Assembly: GCA_015060735.1 (NCBI GenBank)
Contig: SUXX01000003.1
Coordinates: 1 to 64,000, forward strand
Reading direction: 5' to 3'
DNA length: 64,000 bases
DNA from: Bacteroides sp.
GTDB lineage: Bacteria; Bacteroidota; Bacteroidia; Bacteroidales; Bacteroidaceae
The notes under the pieces are model-generated. The model was not told where the DNA came from and ran no database searches. It worked only from the letters and a program-made list of their open reading frames with translations. The translations under genes were made by a program, and so were the position numbers. Positions 25,033 through 33,878 of this stretch are shown here, piece after piece (the first letter of the stretch is position 1; every line of letters begins with the position of its first letter).

Positions 25033-25116
25033 TAAAATAAATATGGATTTTATTTGTTTTTTAGGAAAAAATTAAGCTATTTTCTTTAAGTCTTTTTTAG
25101 ATTAAATAAATTGTCT

Positions 25117-25124
25117 TATCTTTG
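25117..25124 (+). promoter_or_regulatory. -7 box for the rightward GH92 operon
   Basis: TATCTTTG matches TAnnTTTG, 46 bp before the ATG at 25170. An in-frame TTG at 25122 lies inside this box and so cannot be the start. Confidence 0.7.
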
Positions 25125-25169
25125 TCAAATAATCTTTCTTTCAGGAATTTATCTAAAATCAATCATTAT

Positions 25170-27458
25170 ATGAAAAAGAAATCTTTACTTTGTGTTGTGG
25201 CTTTTTTGATGGGAGTTACAACTTTGTTTGCTCAGCAGACTAAGACACCGGTGGATTATGTGAATCCGTTGATGGGTACTGATTCAAAGGTAGCCCTTTC
25301 CAATGGTAACACTTATCCGGCTATTGCTTTGCCTTGGGGTATGAACTTTTGGGTTCCTCAAACAGGAACTATGGGACACGGATGGATTTACACGTATGCT
25401 TCGGATAAAATTCGAGGTTTTAAGCAGACCCATCAGCCTAGTCCTTGGATTAATGACTACGGTCAGTTCTCTATCATGCCAATGTCAAAGGCTTTGAAAA
25501 TTGATGAAGATTCTCGTGCTTCTTGGTTCTCTCATAAGTCAGAAAAGGCTACGCCGTACTATTATAGCGTATATTTGTCTGAGTATGATTTGACAACTGA
25601 AATTACACCTACAGAACGTTGTGCATATTTCCGTTTCACTTTCCCTGAAACAGATAAGGCATTTGTAGTGGTGGATGCATTTGATAAAGGTTCTTATGTA
25701 AAGATTATCCCTGAAGAAAATAAGATTGTAGGTTATACAACCAAGAATAGTGGTAGTCTTCCTGAAAACTTCAAGAACTATTTTGTGGTTGAATTTGACA
25801 AGCCATTTACTTTCAATAAAGTTTGGGCTGGTAAGACATTGGTTGACGGAATGTTGGAGTTAAAGTCTGATCATAGTGGTGCAGCTATCGGTTTTGCAAC
25901 TAAGAGAGGAGAAAAAGTACATGCTCGTGTATCTTCTTCTTTCATTAGCTTGGAGCAAGCAGAACGTAACTTGCAAGAAATTGGTGACAAGACTTTCGAT
26001 CAAGTAAAACAAGCTGGCCGTGATACTTGGAACGATGTGTTGGGTAGAATCACTATCGAAAGTGATGATACAGACAGAATGCGTACATTCTATTCTTGCT
26101 ACTATCGTTCAGTACTCTTCCCACGTTCATTGTTCGAATACGATGAGAATGGAAAACCTGTACACTATAGCCCATATAACGGTAAGGTTCTTCCGGGTTA
26201 TATGTTTACTGATACTGGTTTCTGGGATACTTTCCGTTGTCTTTTCCCATTTGTTAACTTGGTTTATCCTTCTATGGGCGAAAAGATGCAGGAAGGTTTG
26301 TTGAACGCTTACTTGGAAAGTGGCTTCTATCCGGAATGGGCTTCTCCAGGTCATCGTAACTGCATGGTTGGTAATAACTCGGCTTCTGTTGTAGCAGATG
26401 CATTTATGAAAAATGTAACTAAGGCCGATGCTCAAAAAATGTACGAAGGTTTGTTGGTTGGCGCTAATAACAATCATCCTACAGTTAAGTCAACTGGTCG
26501 TTTAGGTTATCAATATTACAATGAATTGGGTTATGTTCCTTACGATGTGAATATCAATGAAAACGTAGCTCGTACATTGGAATATGCTTATAACGACTGG
26601 TGTATCTATCAAATGGGTAAGAAGTTAGGTCGTCCGGCTGAAGAATTGGAATTGTACAAGAAGAGAAGCCAAAACTTCCGCAACGTATTCGATGCTGAAA
26701 CTAAGTTAATGCGTGGTAAGAATAAGGATGGTAAGTTCCAAACTCCGTTCAATCCATTGAAGTGGGGTGATGCATTTACTGAAGGAAACAGCTGGCACTA
26801 CACTTGGTCAGTATTCCACGATGTACAAGGTTTGATTGATTTGATGGGTGGTAAAGAAACATTTGTTAGCATGCTCGACTCTGTATTCTCTGTACCTCCT
26901 GTATATGATGAAAGTTACTATCGTCGTGTGATTCATGAAATTCGCGAAATGGAAATTATGAACATGGGTAATTATGCTCACGGAAACCAACCTGTTCAAC
27001 ATATGATTTACCTATATAATTATGCAGGTCAGCCATGGAAGGCTCAGTATTGGTTGCGTGAAGTGATGAATCGTTTGTACATGCCGACTCCGGATGGTTA
27101 TTGTGGTGACGAAGACAACGGTCAGACTTCTGCATGGTATGTGTTCACCGCATTAGGTTTCTATCCTGTTTGCCCGGGTAGCAATCAATATGTATTGGGT
27201 GCACCTTATTTCCAAAAGGCTACTTTGACTTTGGAAAATGGCAAAAAGATTGAAATTACTGCTCCTAAGAATAGCGATGATAATCGTTATATCAATAAGA
27301 TGACTTACAACGGAAAGAACTATACAAAGAACTATTTGGATCACTTTGAATTGCTGAAGGGTGCTAAGCTTGTATTCGATATGGGTAATCAACCAACTAC
27401 AGCAAGAGGTACAAAAGATAGTGACTTCCCATATTCATTCTCTAACTCAGCAGAATAA
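25170..27458 (+). CDS. GH92 enzyme with Gln in place of the catalytic acid
   Basis: A 762-residue secreted GH92 protein with a cleavable signal peptide (MKKKSLLCVVAFLMGVTTLFAQ). The N-domain differs from the other copies: DSKVALSNGNTYPAIALPWG replaces the usual GTDGxGHTFPGA block. The helical domain keeps the base region CGDEDNGQTSAWY, but the acid motif reads AHGNQPVQHMIYLY, with Gln607 where the other four copies have Glu. In the family, this substitution is known in an enzyme that cleaves mannose-alpha-1-phospho-6-mannose, whose phosphate leaving group needs no protonation. A phosphomannan-uncapping role is therefore a specific inference. Codon use is strongly biased, suggesting high expression. 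It heads the rightward operon. Confidence 0.92.
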   Translation: MKKKSLLCVVAFLMGVTTLFAQQTKTPVDYVNPLMGTDSKVALSNGNTYPAIALPWGMNFWVPQTGTMGHGWIYTYASDKIRGFKQTHQPSPWINDYGQFSIMPMSKALKIDEDSRASWFSHKSEKATPYYYSVYLSEYDLTTEITPTERCAYFRFTFPETDKAFVVVDAFDKGSYVKIIPEENKIVGYTTKNSGSLPENFKNYFVVEFDKPFTFNKVWAGKTLVDGMLELKSDHSGAAIGFATKRGEKVHARVSSSFISLEQAERNLQEIGDKTFDQVKQAGRDTWNDVLGRITIESDDTDRMRTFYSCYYRSVLFPRSLFEYDENGKPVHYSPYNGKVLPGYMFTDTGFWDTFRCLFPFVNLVYPSMGEKMQEGLLNAYLESGFYPEWASPGHRNCMVGNNSASVVADAFMKNVTKADAQKMYEGLLVGANNNHPTVKSTGRLGYQYYNELGYVPYDVNINENVARTLEYAYNDWCIYQMGKKLGRPAEELELYKKRSQNFRNVFDAETKLMRGKNKDGKFQTPFNPLKWGDAFTEGNSWHYTWSVFHDVQGLIDLMGGKETFVSMLDSVFSVPPVYDESYYRRVIHEIREMEIMNMGNYAHGNQPVQHMIYLYNYAGQPWKAQYWLREVMNRLYMPTPDGYCGDEDNGQTSAWYVFTALGFYPVCPGSNQYVLGAPYFQKATLTLENGKKIEITAPKNSDDNRYINKMTYNGKNYTKNYLDHFELLKGAKLVFDMGNQPTTARGTKDSDFPYSFSNSAE

Positions 27459-27473
27459 TTATAAAAAGAAAAT

Positions 27474-29798
27474 ATGAATAAAAGATTTAAATCATTTCTA
27501 GTAGTTGCTGCCTTGTCGGCAACTACTATTGCACAAGTACAGTATGTAAATCCGATGATTGGTACTGACGGGATGGGACATACGTTTCCCGGTGCTTGTG
27601 TGCCTTTCGGTATTGTTCAGTTAAGTCCGGATACGGATACCATTCCTCATAATGTGAATGGTACTTATCAAAAAAGAACTTATGAATACTGTGCTGGTTA
27701 TCAGTATCATGACAAGACTATTGTAGGTTTTAGCCACACTCACTTTAGTGGTACAGGTCACTCGGATTTGGGGGATATTTTGGTGATGCCTACTACTGGT
27801 CCTTTGAAGCTTAACCCGGGTACTTCAGACAATCCGGATGCAGGTTATCGTTCTCGTTTCTCACACGAAACAGAAAAGGCTGTTCCTGGTTACTATGAAG
27901 TACAGTTGGACGACTACAAAGTAAAGGCACAGTTGACAGCTACCCCACGTGTAGGTGTACACAAGTATACTTTCCCTAAGGATGGTGATGGTCGTATCGT
28001 TTTGGACTTGAATCATGGTATTTACAACTACGATGGTAAGACTTTGTGGGCATTCCTTCGTGTTGAAAATGATACATTGTTGACTGGTTATCGCATTACT
28101 AATGGTTGGGCACGTACTAACTATACTTATTTTGCGATTTCTTTCTCACAACCTATCAAGAACTATGGTTATAAGGATCATCAACGCATTTTGTACAACG
28201 GATGGTGGAGAAAGTTCCCGGTAAACAACAATTTCCCTGAAATGGCAGGACGTAAGGTGGTTTCTTATTTCGAGTTTGATACGGAAAAGAATCCGGAAGT
28301 AGTTGTCAAGGTTGCTTTGTCTGCAACAAGCACAGAAGGTGCGGTGAAGAACTTGATGGCTGAGGCTGCTTCGAAAGATTTCGATACCATTGTACGCGAA
28401 GCATCCGATAGTTGGAACAAGCAATTGGCTTCGATCGAAATAGAAGGTACGGAAGATCAAAAGGCCATGTTCTATACTTCATATTATCATACCATGATTA
28501 ACCCTTCGGTTTACATGGACGTGGATGGAAAATATCGCGGATTGGATCACAATATTCATCAAGCCAAAGGTTTCAATAACTATACCATTTTCTCTTTATG
28601 GGATACTTATCGTGCAGAGCATCCGTTCTTGATGTTGATGAAGCCTGCTGAGGCTCGTGACATGGTGATGTCTATGATTCGTCATCAGCAACAGAGTGTA
28701 CACGGTTTATTACCGGTATGGAGTCACATGGCGAACGATAACTGGTGTATGAGTGGTTATCATGCTACTTCTGTGTTGGCTGATGCTATTACAAAGGGAG
28801 CTGATGTTGACAAGAACGAAGCTTTGAAAGCAATGGTTACTACATCTAATGTTGGATATTTCGAAGGTGTAGGCGATTATGTGAAGTTGGGTTATGTGCC
28901 TTTGGAAGTAAATAGTACAGCAGCATCTACTACTTTGGAATATTGCTATGACGACTGGACTATCTATAAGACAGCTTTGAATGCCGGTAACGAAGAAGTA
29001 GCTAAGCAATATAAGGAACGTGCTTTGAATTATCGTCGTCTCTTTGATAAGGAATTAGGTTTTGCTCGTCCTCGTTATAAGGATGGTAGCTTCAAGAAAG
29101 AATTTGATGTTCTTCAAACTCATGGCGAAGGTTTCATTGAAGGTAATTCCTGGAACTTCTCTTTCCATGTACCACACGATGTATTTGGTTTGATTAACCA
29201 AATGGGTGGTGAAAAGGATTTCTTGCGTAAGTTGGACGAATTGTTCGAAATGCATCTTCCTGAAAAGTACTACGAAGCTAACGAAGACATTACAGCTGAT
29301 TGCTTGATTGGTGGTTATGTTCATGGTAACGAACCTTCTCATCACATCCCTTATTTGTATGCTTGGACATCACAACCGTGGAAGACTCAATATTGGGTAC
29401 GTGAAGTAATGAATAAGATGTACAAGAACCATATTCGCGGACTCGGTGGTAATGACGACTGTGGTCAGATGTCGGCATGGTATCTCTTTACTGCTATGGG
29501 CTTCTACCCTGTTTGTCCGGGTACCGATCAATATGTATTGGGAGCACCATACTTGCCTTATCTGAAGATGTCTTTGCCTAATGGAAAGACGATGGAAATC
29601 AAGGCTCCGGGTGCAAGTGATAAGAAGCGTTATGTAAAGGCTGTACGTTTGAATGGAAAGCCATATACAAAGACTTACATTACTCATAGCGATTTGATGA
29701 ATGGTGGTACTTTGGAATTTGTCATGAGTTCAACACCAAATAAGAAACGTGGTTTGGCTAAGGCTGATAAGCCTTATTCATTAACCGATGGCGAATAA
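27474..29798 (+). CDS. GH92 alpha-mannosidase
   Basis: A 774-residue GH92 enzyme with a short signal peptide (LSATTIAQ), probably cleaved by signal peptidase I. The N-domain block IGTDGMGHTFPGACVPFG and SHTHFSGTGH are canonical. The acid is Glu620 in HGNEPSHHIPYLY and the base region GGNDDCGQMSAWY is complete, so it should be active on alpha-mannosides. Codon use is strongly biased like its upstream neighbour. It lies 15 bp after the Gln-variant GH92 and 9 bp before the metallopeptidase-like gene, all in one transcript. Confidence 0.94.
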   Translation: MNKRFKSFLVVAALSATTIAQVQYVNPMIGTDGMGHTFPGACVPFGIVQLSPDTDTIPHNVNGTYQKRTYEYCAGYQYHDKTIVGFSHTHFSGTGHSDLGDILVMPTTGPLKLNPGTSDNPDAGYRSRFSHETEKAVPGYYEVQLDDYKVKAQLTATPRVGVHKYTFPKDGDGRIVLDLNHGIYNYDGKTLWAFLRVENDTLLTGYRITNGWARTNYTYFAISFSQPIKNYGYKDHQRILYNGWWRKFPVNNNFPEMAGRKVVSYFEFDTEKNPEVVVKVALSATSTEGAVKNLMAEAASKDFDTIVREASDSWNKQLASIEIEGTEDQKAMFYTSYYHTMINPSVYMDVDGKYRGLDHNIHQAKGFNNYTIFSLWDTYRAEHPFLMLMKPAEARDMVMSMIRHQQQSVHGLLPVWSHMANDNWCMSGYHATSVLADAITKGADVDKNEALKAMVTTSNVGYFEGVGDYVKLGYVPLEVNSTAASTTLEYCYDDWTIYKTALNAGNEEVAKQYKERALNYRRLFDKELGFARPRYKDGSFKKEFDVLQTHGEGFIEGNSWNFSFHVPHDVFGLINQMGGEKDFLRKLDELFEMHLPEKYYEANEDITADCLIGGYVHGNEPSHHIPYLYAWTSQPWKTQYWVREVMNKMYKNHIRGLGGNDDCGQMSAWYLFTAMGFYPVCPGTDQYVLGAPYLPYLKMSLPNGKTMEIKAPGASDKKRYVKAVRLNGKPYTKTYITHSDLMNGGTLEFVMSSTPNKKRGLAKADKPYSLTDGE

Positions 29799-29807
29799 TC
29801 GATTGAT

Positions 29808-30626
29808 ATGAAGAAAACCATTATTATATCTATGTGCATGCTGGCAGGTTTGTCAGCATGTACTTCAAAAGGCACACAAGCAACAGTAGAAAAAGCCTCG
29901 TCTTGTGCTGAATGTGTGTGGAAGGATTACTTCGTGGGAAACATCCTTTTTGAAGACAAAGCACCGGAGAGTGAAGGTTCCCGAATTTATCATAGCATCA
30001 TTACCGATCCAAAGGCTTATATCACCGAACAGGCTCATGTGGTATTGAATACACTCTATTTCAGTCCAAAAGATAGTATCGTGCCGGTAAACAATCTTCA
30101 TTATACTTTGGAAGATTCGGAAGGTATCTCAGCAAAAGGGGGTGGAAATGGTGAAATCGGCATCTTTTATAGCACTCGTCATGTAGCGAAATCGTTTGCC
30201 GGTAATGATACAGCCAAAGTTGATTTTGAAACCAGAGGAGTGTTATTACATGAATTGACACATGCTTATCAGTTGGAACCCCAAGGTATTGGCAATTACG
30301 GAAACAGCAAGGTATTCTGGGCCTTTATCGAAGGTATGGCCGATGCTGTACGTGTAGCGAATGGTGGTTTCCATGGTGAAGCCGATCGCCCGAAGGGTGG
30401 AAACTATATGGATGGTTATCGTCGTGCCGGATATTTCTTTGTTTGGTTACGCGATAATAAGGATCCTGACTTCTTGCGTAAGTTTAATCGTAGTACACTC
30501 GAAGTGGTGCCTTGGTCGTTCGATGGTGCTATCAAACATGTGTTAGGTAAAGAATATAATATTGACGACTTGTGGAAAGAATATCAACTGGCCATGGGTG
30601 ATATCAAGGAAGGAGAATCCAAATGA
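29808..30626 (+). CDS. Basic secretory protein family putative metallopeptidase, lipoprotein
   Basis: A 272-residue lipoprotein (signal ending LAGLSAC). The core has a zinc-metallopeptidase-like HExxH in LLHELTHAYQ, preceded by IFYSTRHVAKSF and followed by FIEGMADAVRVANG, whose Glu could be the third ligand. This arrangement matches the basic secretory protein family, known from plants and bacteria, with no proven proteolytic activity in most members. Because it is between GH92 genes it may cleave the protein part of glycoproteins or assist their deglycosylation; that is inference. Its stop overlaps the next start by 4 bp (ATGA), indicating translational coupling. Confidence 0.82.
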   Translation: MKKTIIISMCMLAGLSACTSKGTQATVEKASSCAECVWKDYFVGNILFEDKAPESEGSRIYHSIITDPKAYITEQAHVVLNTLYFSPKDSIVPVNNLHYTLEDSEGISAKGGGNGEIGIFYSTRHVAKSFAGNDTAKVDFETRGVLLHELTHAYQLEPQGIGNYGNSKVFWAFIEGMADAVRVANGGFHGEADRPKGGNYMDGYRRAGYFFVWLRDNKDPDFLRKFNRSTLEVVPWSFDGAIKHVLGKEYNIDDLWKEYQLAMGDIKEGESK

Positions 30627-32866
30627 GAAAAATTTTTAGTATGTTAGCTTGTGTGCTAGTGTTGAATGCCCTGGCACAAGAACGTTTGACCCAGTATGTG
30701 AACCCGTTTGTAGGTACAGATGGTTATGGCAATGTATACCCAGGAGCACAAATTCCATTCGGAGGTATTCAGATTAGTCCTGATACGGATTCTGATTTCT
30801 ATGATGCAGCTGCCGGTTACAAGTATTCTCATCCTACATTATTGGGTTTCAGTTTGACTCACTTAAGTGGAACCGGTATTCCTGATTTGGGAGATTTTTT
30901 GTTTATTCCGGGTACAGGTGAAATCAAGACCGTTCCGGGGACACATGAAAATCCGGATGAAGGTTATCGCTCACGTTATTCTCATGATAAGGAATGGGCT
31001 TCACCGGGTTATTACGGAGTAGAACTCACCGATTATGGAGTAAAGGCCGAAATGACTTCGGCTTTGCGAAGTGGTATGTTTCGCTTCACGTATCCAAAAT
31101 CCGAGAAGGCGTTTTTGATGATTGACATGAATCATACCTTGTGGCAGAAATGCCCTTGGGCCAATCTTCGTCAAATCAATGACTCCACCATTGTAGGTTA
31201 TAAGTTGGTGAAGGGTTGGGGACCTGAACGTCATGTTTATTTTGCTGCAACTTTCTCTTGTAAGTTGGATGGCTTTAATATTCTTCAAGATGGTAAGCCG
31301 GTTATATATAACACCAGTCGTTTCCGTAGTCACATGGAAGCATGGGGAGCAAACCTGATGGCTTGTCTTCGCTTCAAATCTACTGAAGGACAGGAAATAT
31401 ATGTCAAGACAGCCATTTCGGGTGTCAGCACAGCCGGAGCTTTGGAAAATATGAAGGAATTGGATGGATTGACCTTTGAAGATGTTCGCAAGAATGCCGA
31501 CCAACTTTGGGAAAAAGAATTAGGAAAATATCAGATGAAGGGTGATCTGAAGACAAAGCAAACATTCTATACCAGTGTTTATCACACAGCACTTCATCCG
31601 TTTATTTTCCAAGATTCAGACGGAAGCTATCGTGGTTTGGACAAGAACATTGAAAAGGCTGATGGCTTTACCAACTATACTACTTTCTCTTTGTGGGACA
31701 CCTATCGTGCTTTCCATCCGTTGTTGAACTTGGTTAATCAACCATTACAGGCCGATATCGCCAATTCGATGTTGGCTCATTACGATAAGAGCGTAGAACA
31801 CATGCTTCCATTCTGGTCGTTTTATGGTAACGAAACTTGGTGTATGATTGGCTATCACTCATGTTCGGTATTGGCCGATATGATGGTGAAAGGCGTGAAA
31901 GGGTTCGATTACGAACGTGCTTACGAGGCCATGAAGACTACAGCCATGAATCCTCATTACGATTGCTTGCCTGAATATCGTGAATTGGGCTATGTACCTT
32001 TCGACAAGGAAGCAGAATCTGTTTCAAAGACTTTGGAATATGCTTATGATGACTATTGCATCGCTCAGGCTGCTAAACTTTTGGGTAAGACCGAAGACTA
32101 TGAATATTTCATGAAGCGTTCCAAGCATTATCAGAATTTGGTGGATCCTGAAACCAAATACATGCGTGGTCGCGATTCGAAAGGAAATTGGCGTACTCCA
32201 TTTAGTCCGATTGCTTATCAAGGACCGGGTTCCGTACATGGCTGGGGCGATATTACCGAAGGCTTCACCATGCAATACACTTGGACTGTTCCACACGATT
32301 TTGAAGGTTATATGGAAATGGCCGGACGCGACTTGTTGTTGAAGCGTCTCGACGATATGTTCACTACCGAAATGGATAAGGACATTCCGGGAGCACACGA
32401 CATTCAAGGTCGTATCGGTGCTTATTGGCATGGTAACGAGCCATGTCATCATGTAGCTTACCTATATAATTGGTTTGGTGAACCATGGAAGTGCCAGAAA
32501 TGGGTACGTATCATTGCCGATAGTTTCTATGGTAACGAGCCGGGTTCTTTGAGCGGTAACGACGATTGCGGCCAGATGTCGGCTTGGCACATCTTCAATT
32601 GTATGGGTTTCTATCCGGTGGCTCCAAGCAGTAACAAGTATAGCATTGGTTCTCCATGCGTAGAAGCGGTAACTACTACAATGAGTAATGGAAAGAAAAT
32701 TGAGGTAACTACCGAAAACTGGTCACCGAAGAATGTCTATGTTAAAGCACTTTATGTAAACGGAAAGCGTCATAAATCTCCGTTCTTGAACTACGAAGAT
32801 GTTCGCGAGGGTGTGAAACTGCACTTTGTGATGAGTAGCAAACCAAATCGTAGTGTGTTTCGTTGA
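30623..32866 (+). CDS. GH92 alpha-mannosidase
   Basis: A 747-residue secreted GH92 enzyme with a signal peptide ending in LNALAQ. The N-domain block VGTDGYGNVYPGAQIPFG and SLTHLSGTG are canonical with small changes. The acid is Glu606 in WHGNEPCHHVAYLY and the base region SGNDDCGQMSAWH is present, so activity is expected. Its start overlaps the upstream gene. It is the last gene before a strong terminator, and so closes the first rightward transcription unit. It probably removes a different mannose linkage from its neighbours, since the copies are only distantly alike at the N-domain. Confidence 0.93.
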   Translation: MRKIFSMLACVLVLNALAQERLTQYVNPFVGTDGYGNVYPGAQIPFGGIQISPDTDSDFYDAAAGYKYSHPTLLGFSLTHLSGTGIPDLGDFLFIPGTGEIKTVPGTHENPDEGYRSRYSHDKEWASPGYYGVELTDYGVKAEMTSALRSGMFRFTYPKSEKAFLMIDMNHTLWQKCPWANLRQINDSTIVGYKLVKGWGPERHVYFAATFSCKLDGFNILQDGKPVIYNTSRFRSHMEAWGANLMACLRFKSTEGQEIYVKTAISGVSTAGALENMKELDGLTFEDVRKNADQLWEKELGKYQMKGDLKTKQTFYTSVYHTALHPFIFQDSDGSYRGLDKNIEKADGFTNYTTFSLWDTYRAFHPLLNLVNQPLQADIANSMLAHYDKSVEHMLPFWSFYGNETWCMIGYHSCSVLADMMVKGVKGFDYERAYEAMKTTAMNPHYDCLPEYRELGYVPFDKEAESVSKTLEYAYDDYCIAQAAKLLGKTEDYEYFMKRSKHYQNLVDPETKYMRGRDSKGNWRTPFSPIAYQGPGSVHGWGDITEGFTMQYTWTVPHDFEGYMEMAGRDLLLKRLDDMFTTEMDKDIPGAHDIQGRIGAYWHGNEPCHHVAYLYNWFGEPWKCQKWVRIIADSFYGNEPGSLSGNDDCGQMSAWHIFNCMGFYPVAPSSNKYSIGSPCVEAVTTTMSNGKKIEVTTENWSPKNVYVKALYVNGKRHKSPFLNYEDVREGVKLHFVMSSKPNRSVFR

Positions 32867-32885
32867 TAGAGTAAGATAAAAATAG

Positions 32886-32920
32886 AAAAGGGGCTTTTTG
32901 AAAGAATTGCCCCTTTTTTT
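32886..32920 (+). terminator. Intrinsic terminator of the rightward GH92 operon
   Basis: AAAAGGGGC and GCCCCTTTT form a 9-bp GC-rich stem followed by a T-run. A longer reading frame of the next gene would start inside this hairpin, which supports the later start. Confidence 0.85.
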
Positions 32921-32978
32921 ATGCTTTCTGAGGAATTTTCTCTTTCTTTGTATATCTATAAATCTAATTGTACTACTT

Positions 32979-33872
32979 ATGAAAAAACTATTTCTATTGC
33001 TTCTTATTGGGATGATGGTAGTTTCTTGTACTCCAAAGCAGGAGCAGGAGGCTAAACAGTGGAAGGCTGAACATGTGTTTTTGGTAGCCTTTGATGGTTG
33101 GGGGTCGTATTGCATGGATTCGGTTCAGATGCCGAACACCCGTACCTTAATGGCTAATGGTGCCTATACATTCAAGAAGCGTACGGTATTACCATCGGAT
33201 AGTTCGCCCAACTGGGCTTCGATGTTTGCCGGTGCTCCTACAGAATTTCATGGATGGTCGAACAATGGCGATGGTCCTGATGTAGAACCTATTTATCTTA
33301 CAGAAAACGGTACTTTTCCTACGGTTTTCTATTTACTTCGCAAGCAATTTCCTGAGGCAGTGATTGGTGGTATTTATGAATGGGGTGGTATTAAACCATT
33401 GATTGATTATAAGTCGTTTAACTATTGTGTACAGGAGGATCCTGCAAAGATTGCTGCCAATTCTGTGGCTTATATCAAGGAACATAAACCTAACTTAATG
33501 GCTATCATCTACGATGATCCAGATCATGTAGGCCATTCTGCTGGACATGACACACCGGCTTACTATCAAAGAATGGAAGAGTTGGATGCTTGTTTAGGTG
33601 AAATTATTGCAGCAGTGAAAGAAGCAGGAATATACGATAATAGCATCTTCATCATTACTTCCGATCATGGTGGCTTTAAGACAGGTCATGGTGGACGTAC
33701 CAACATGGAGATGAACACTCCTTTCATCATTGCAGGAAAGAACGTGAAGAAATGTGGTGAGTTTGCAGAAGCAATGATGCAGTATGATACGGCTCATACG
33801 ATTGCTGAAATTTTTGACTTGGATATTCCGCAAGTATGGAATGGACAATCTATGTCTCACGTATTTGAATAA
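32979..33872 (+). CDS. Alkaline-phosphatase-superfamily phosphodiesterase lipoprotein
   Basis: The ATG at 32979 gives 297 residues and an ideal lipoprotein signal (LLLLIGMMVVSC); an earlier in-frame ATG at 32898 lies within the terminator and is rejected. The domain is of the type I phosphodiesterase/nucleotide pyrophosphatase group: metal ligand Asp in VAFDGWGSYC, probable nucleophile Ser in PSDSSPNWASMFAG, metal ligands in YDDPDHVGHSAGHD and TSDHGG, and a late His in KTGHGG. It could hydrolyse phosphomonoesters or diesters of sugars. Located between the GH92 operon and a rhamnosidase, a role in removing phosphate from the target glycan is plausible. Outer-membrane or periplasmic by its signal. 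Confidence 0.88.
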   Translation: MKKLFLLLLIGMMVVSCTPKQEQEAKQWKAEHVFLVAFDGWGSYCMDSVQMPNTRTLMANGAYTFKKRTVLPSDSSPNWASMFAGAPTEFHGWSNNGDGPDVEPIYLTENGTFPTVFYLLRKQFPEAVIGGIYEWGGIKPLIDYKSFNYCVQEDPAKIAANSVAYIKEHKPNLMAIIYDDPDHVGHSAGHDTPAYYQRMEELDACLGEIIAAVKEAGIYDNSIFIITSDHGGFKTGHGGRTNMEMNTPFIIAGKNVKKCGEFAEAMMQYDTAHTIAEIFDLDIPQVWNGQSMSHVFE

Positions 33873-33878
33873 ATAAGA

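Noticed and set aside
25122..25169. TTG start 16 codons before the Gln-variant GH92 ATG
   Set aside because: It falls inside the -7 box TATCTTTG, so the transcript would begin after it; the ATG at 25170 begins a perfect signal peptide.
32898..32978. ATG 27 codons upstream of the phosphodiesterase lipoprotein
   Set aside because: It lies within the terminator hairpin and would bury the lipoprotein signal.
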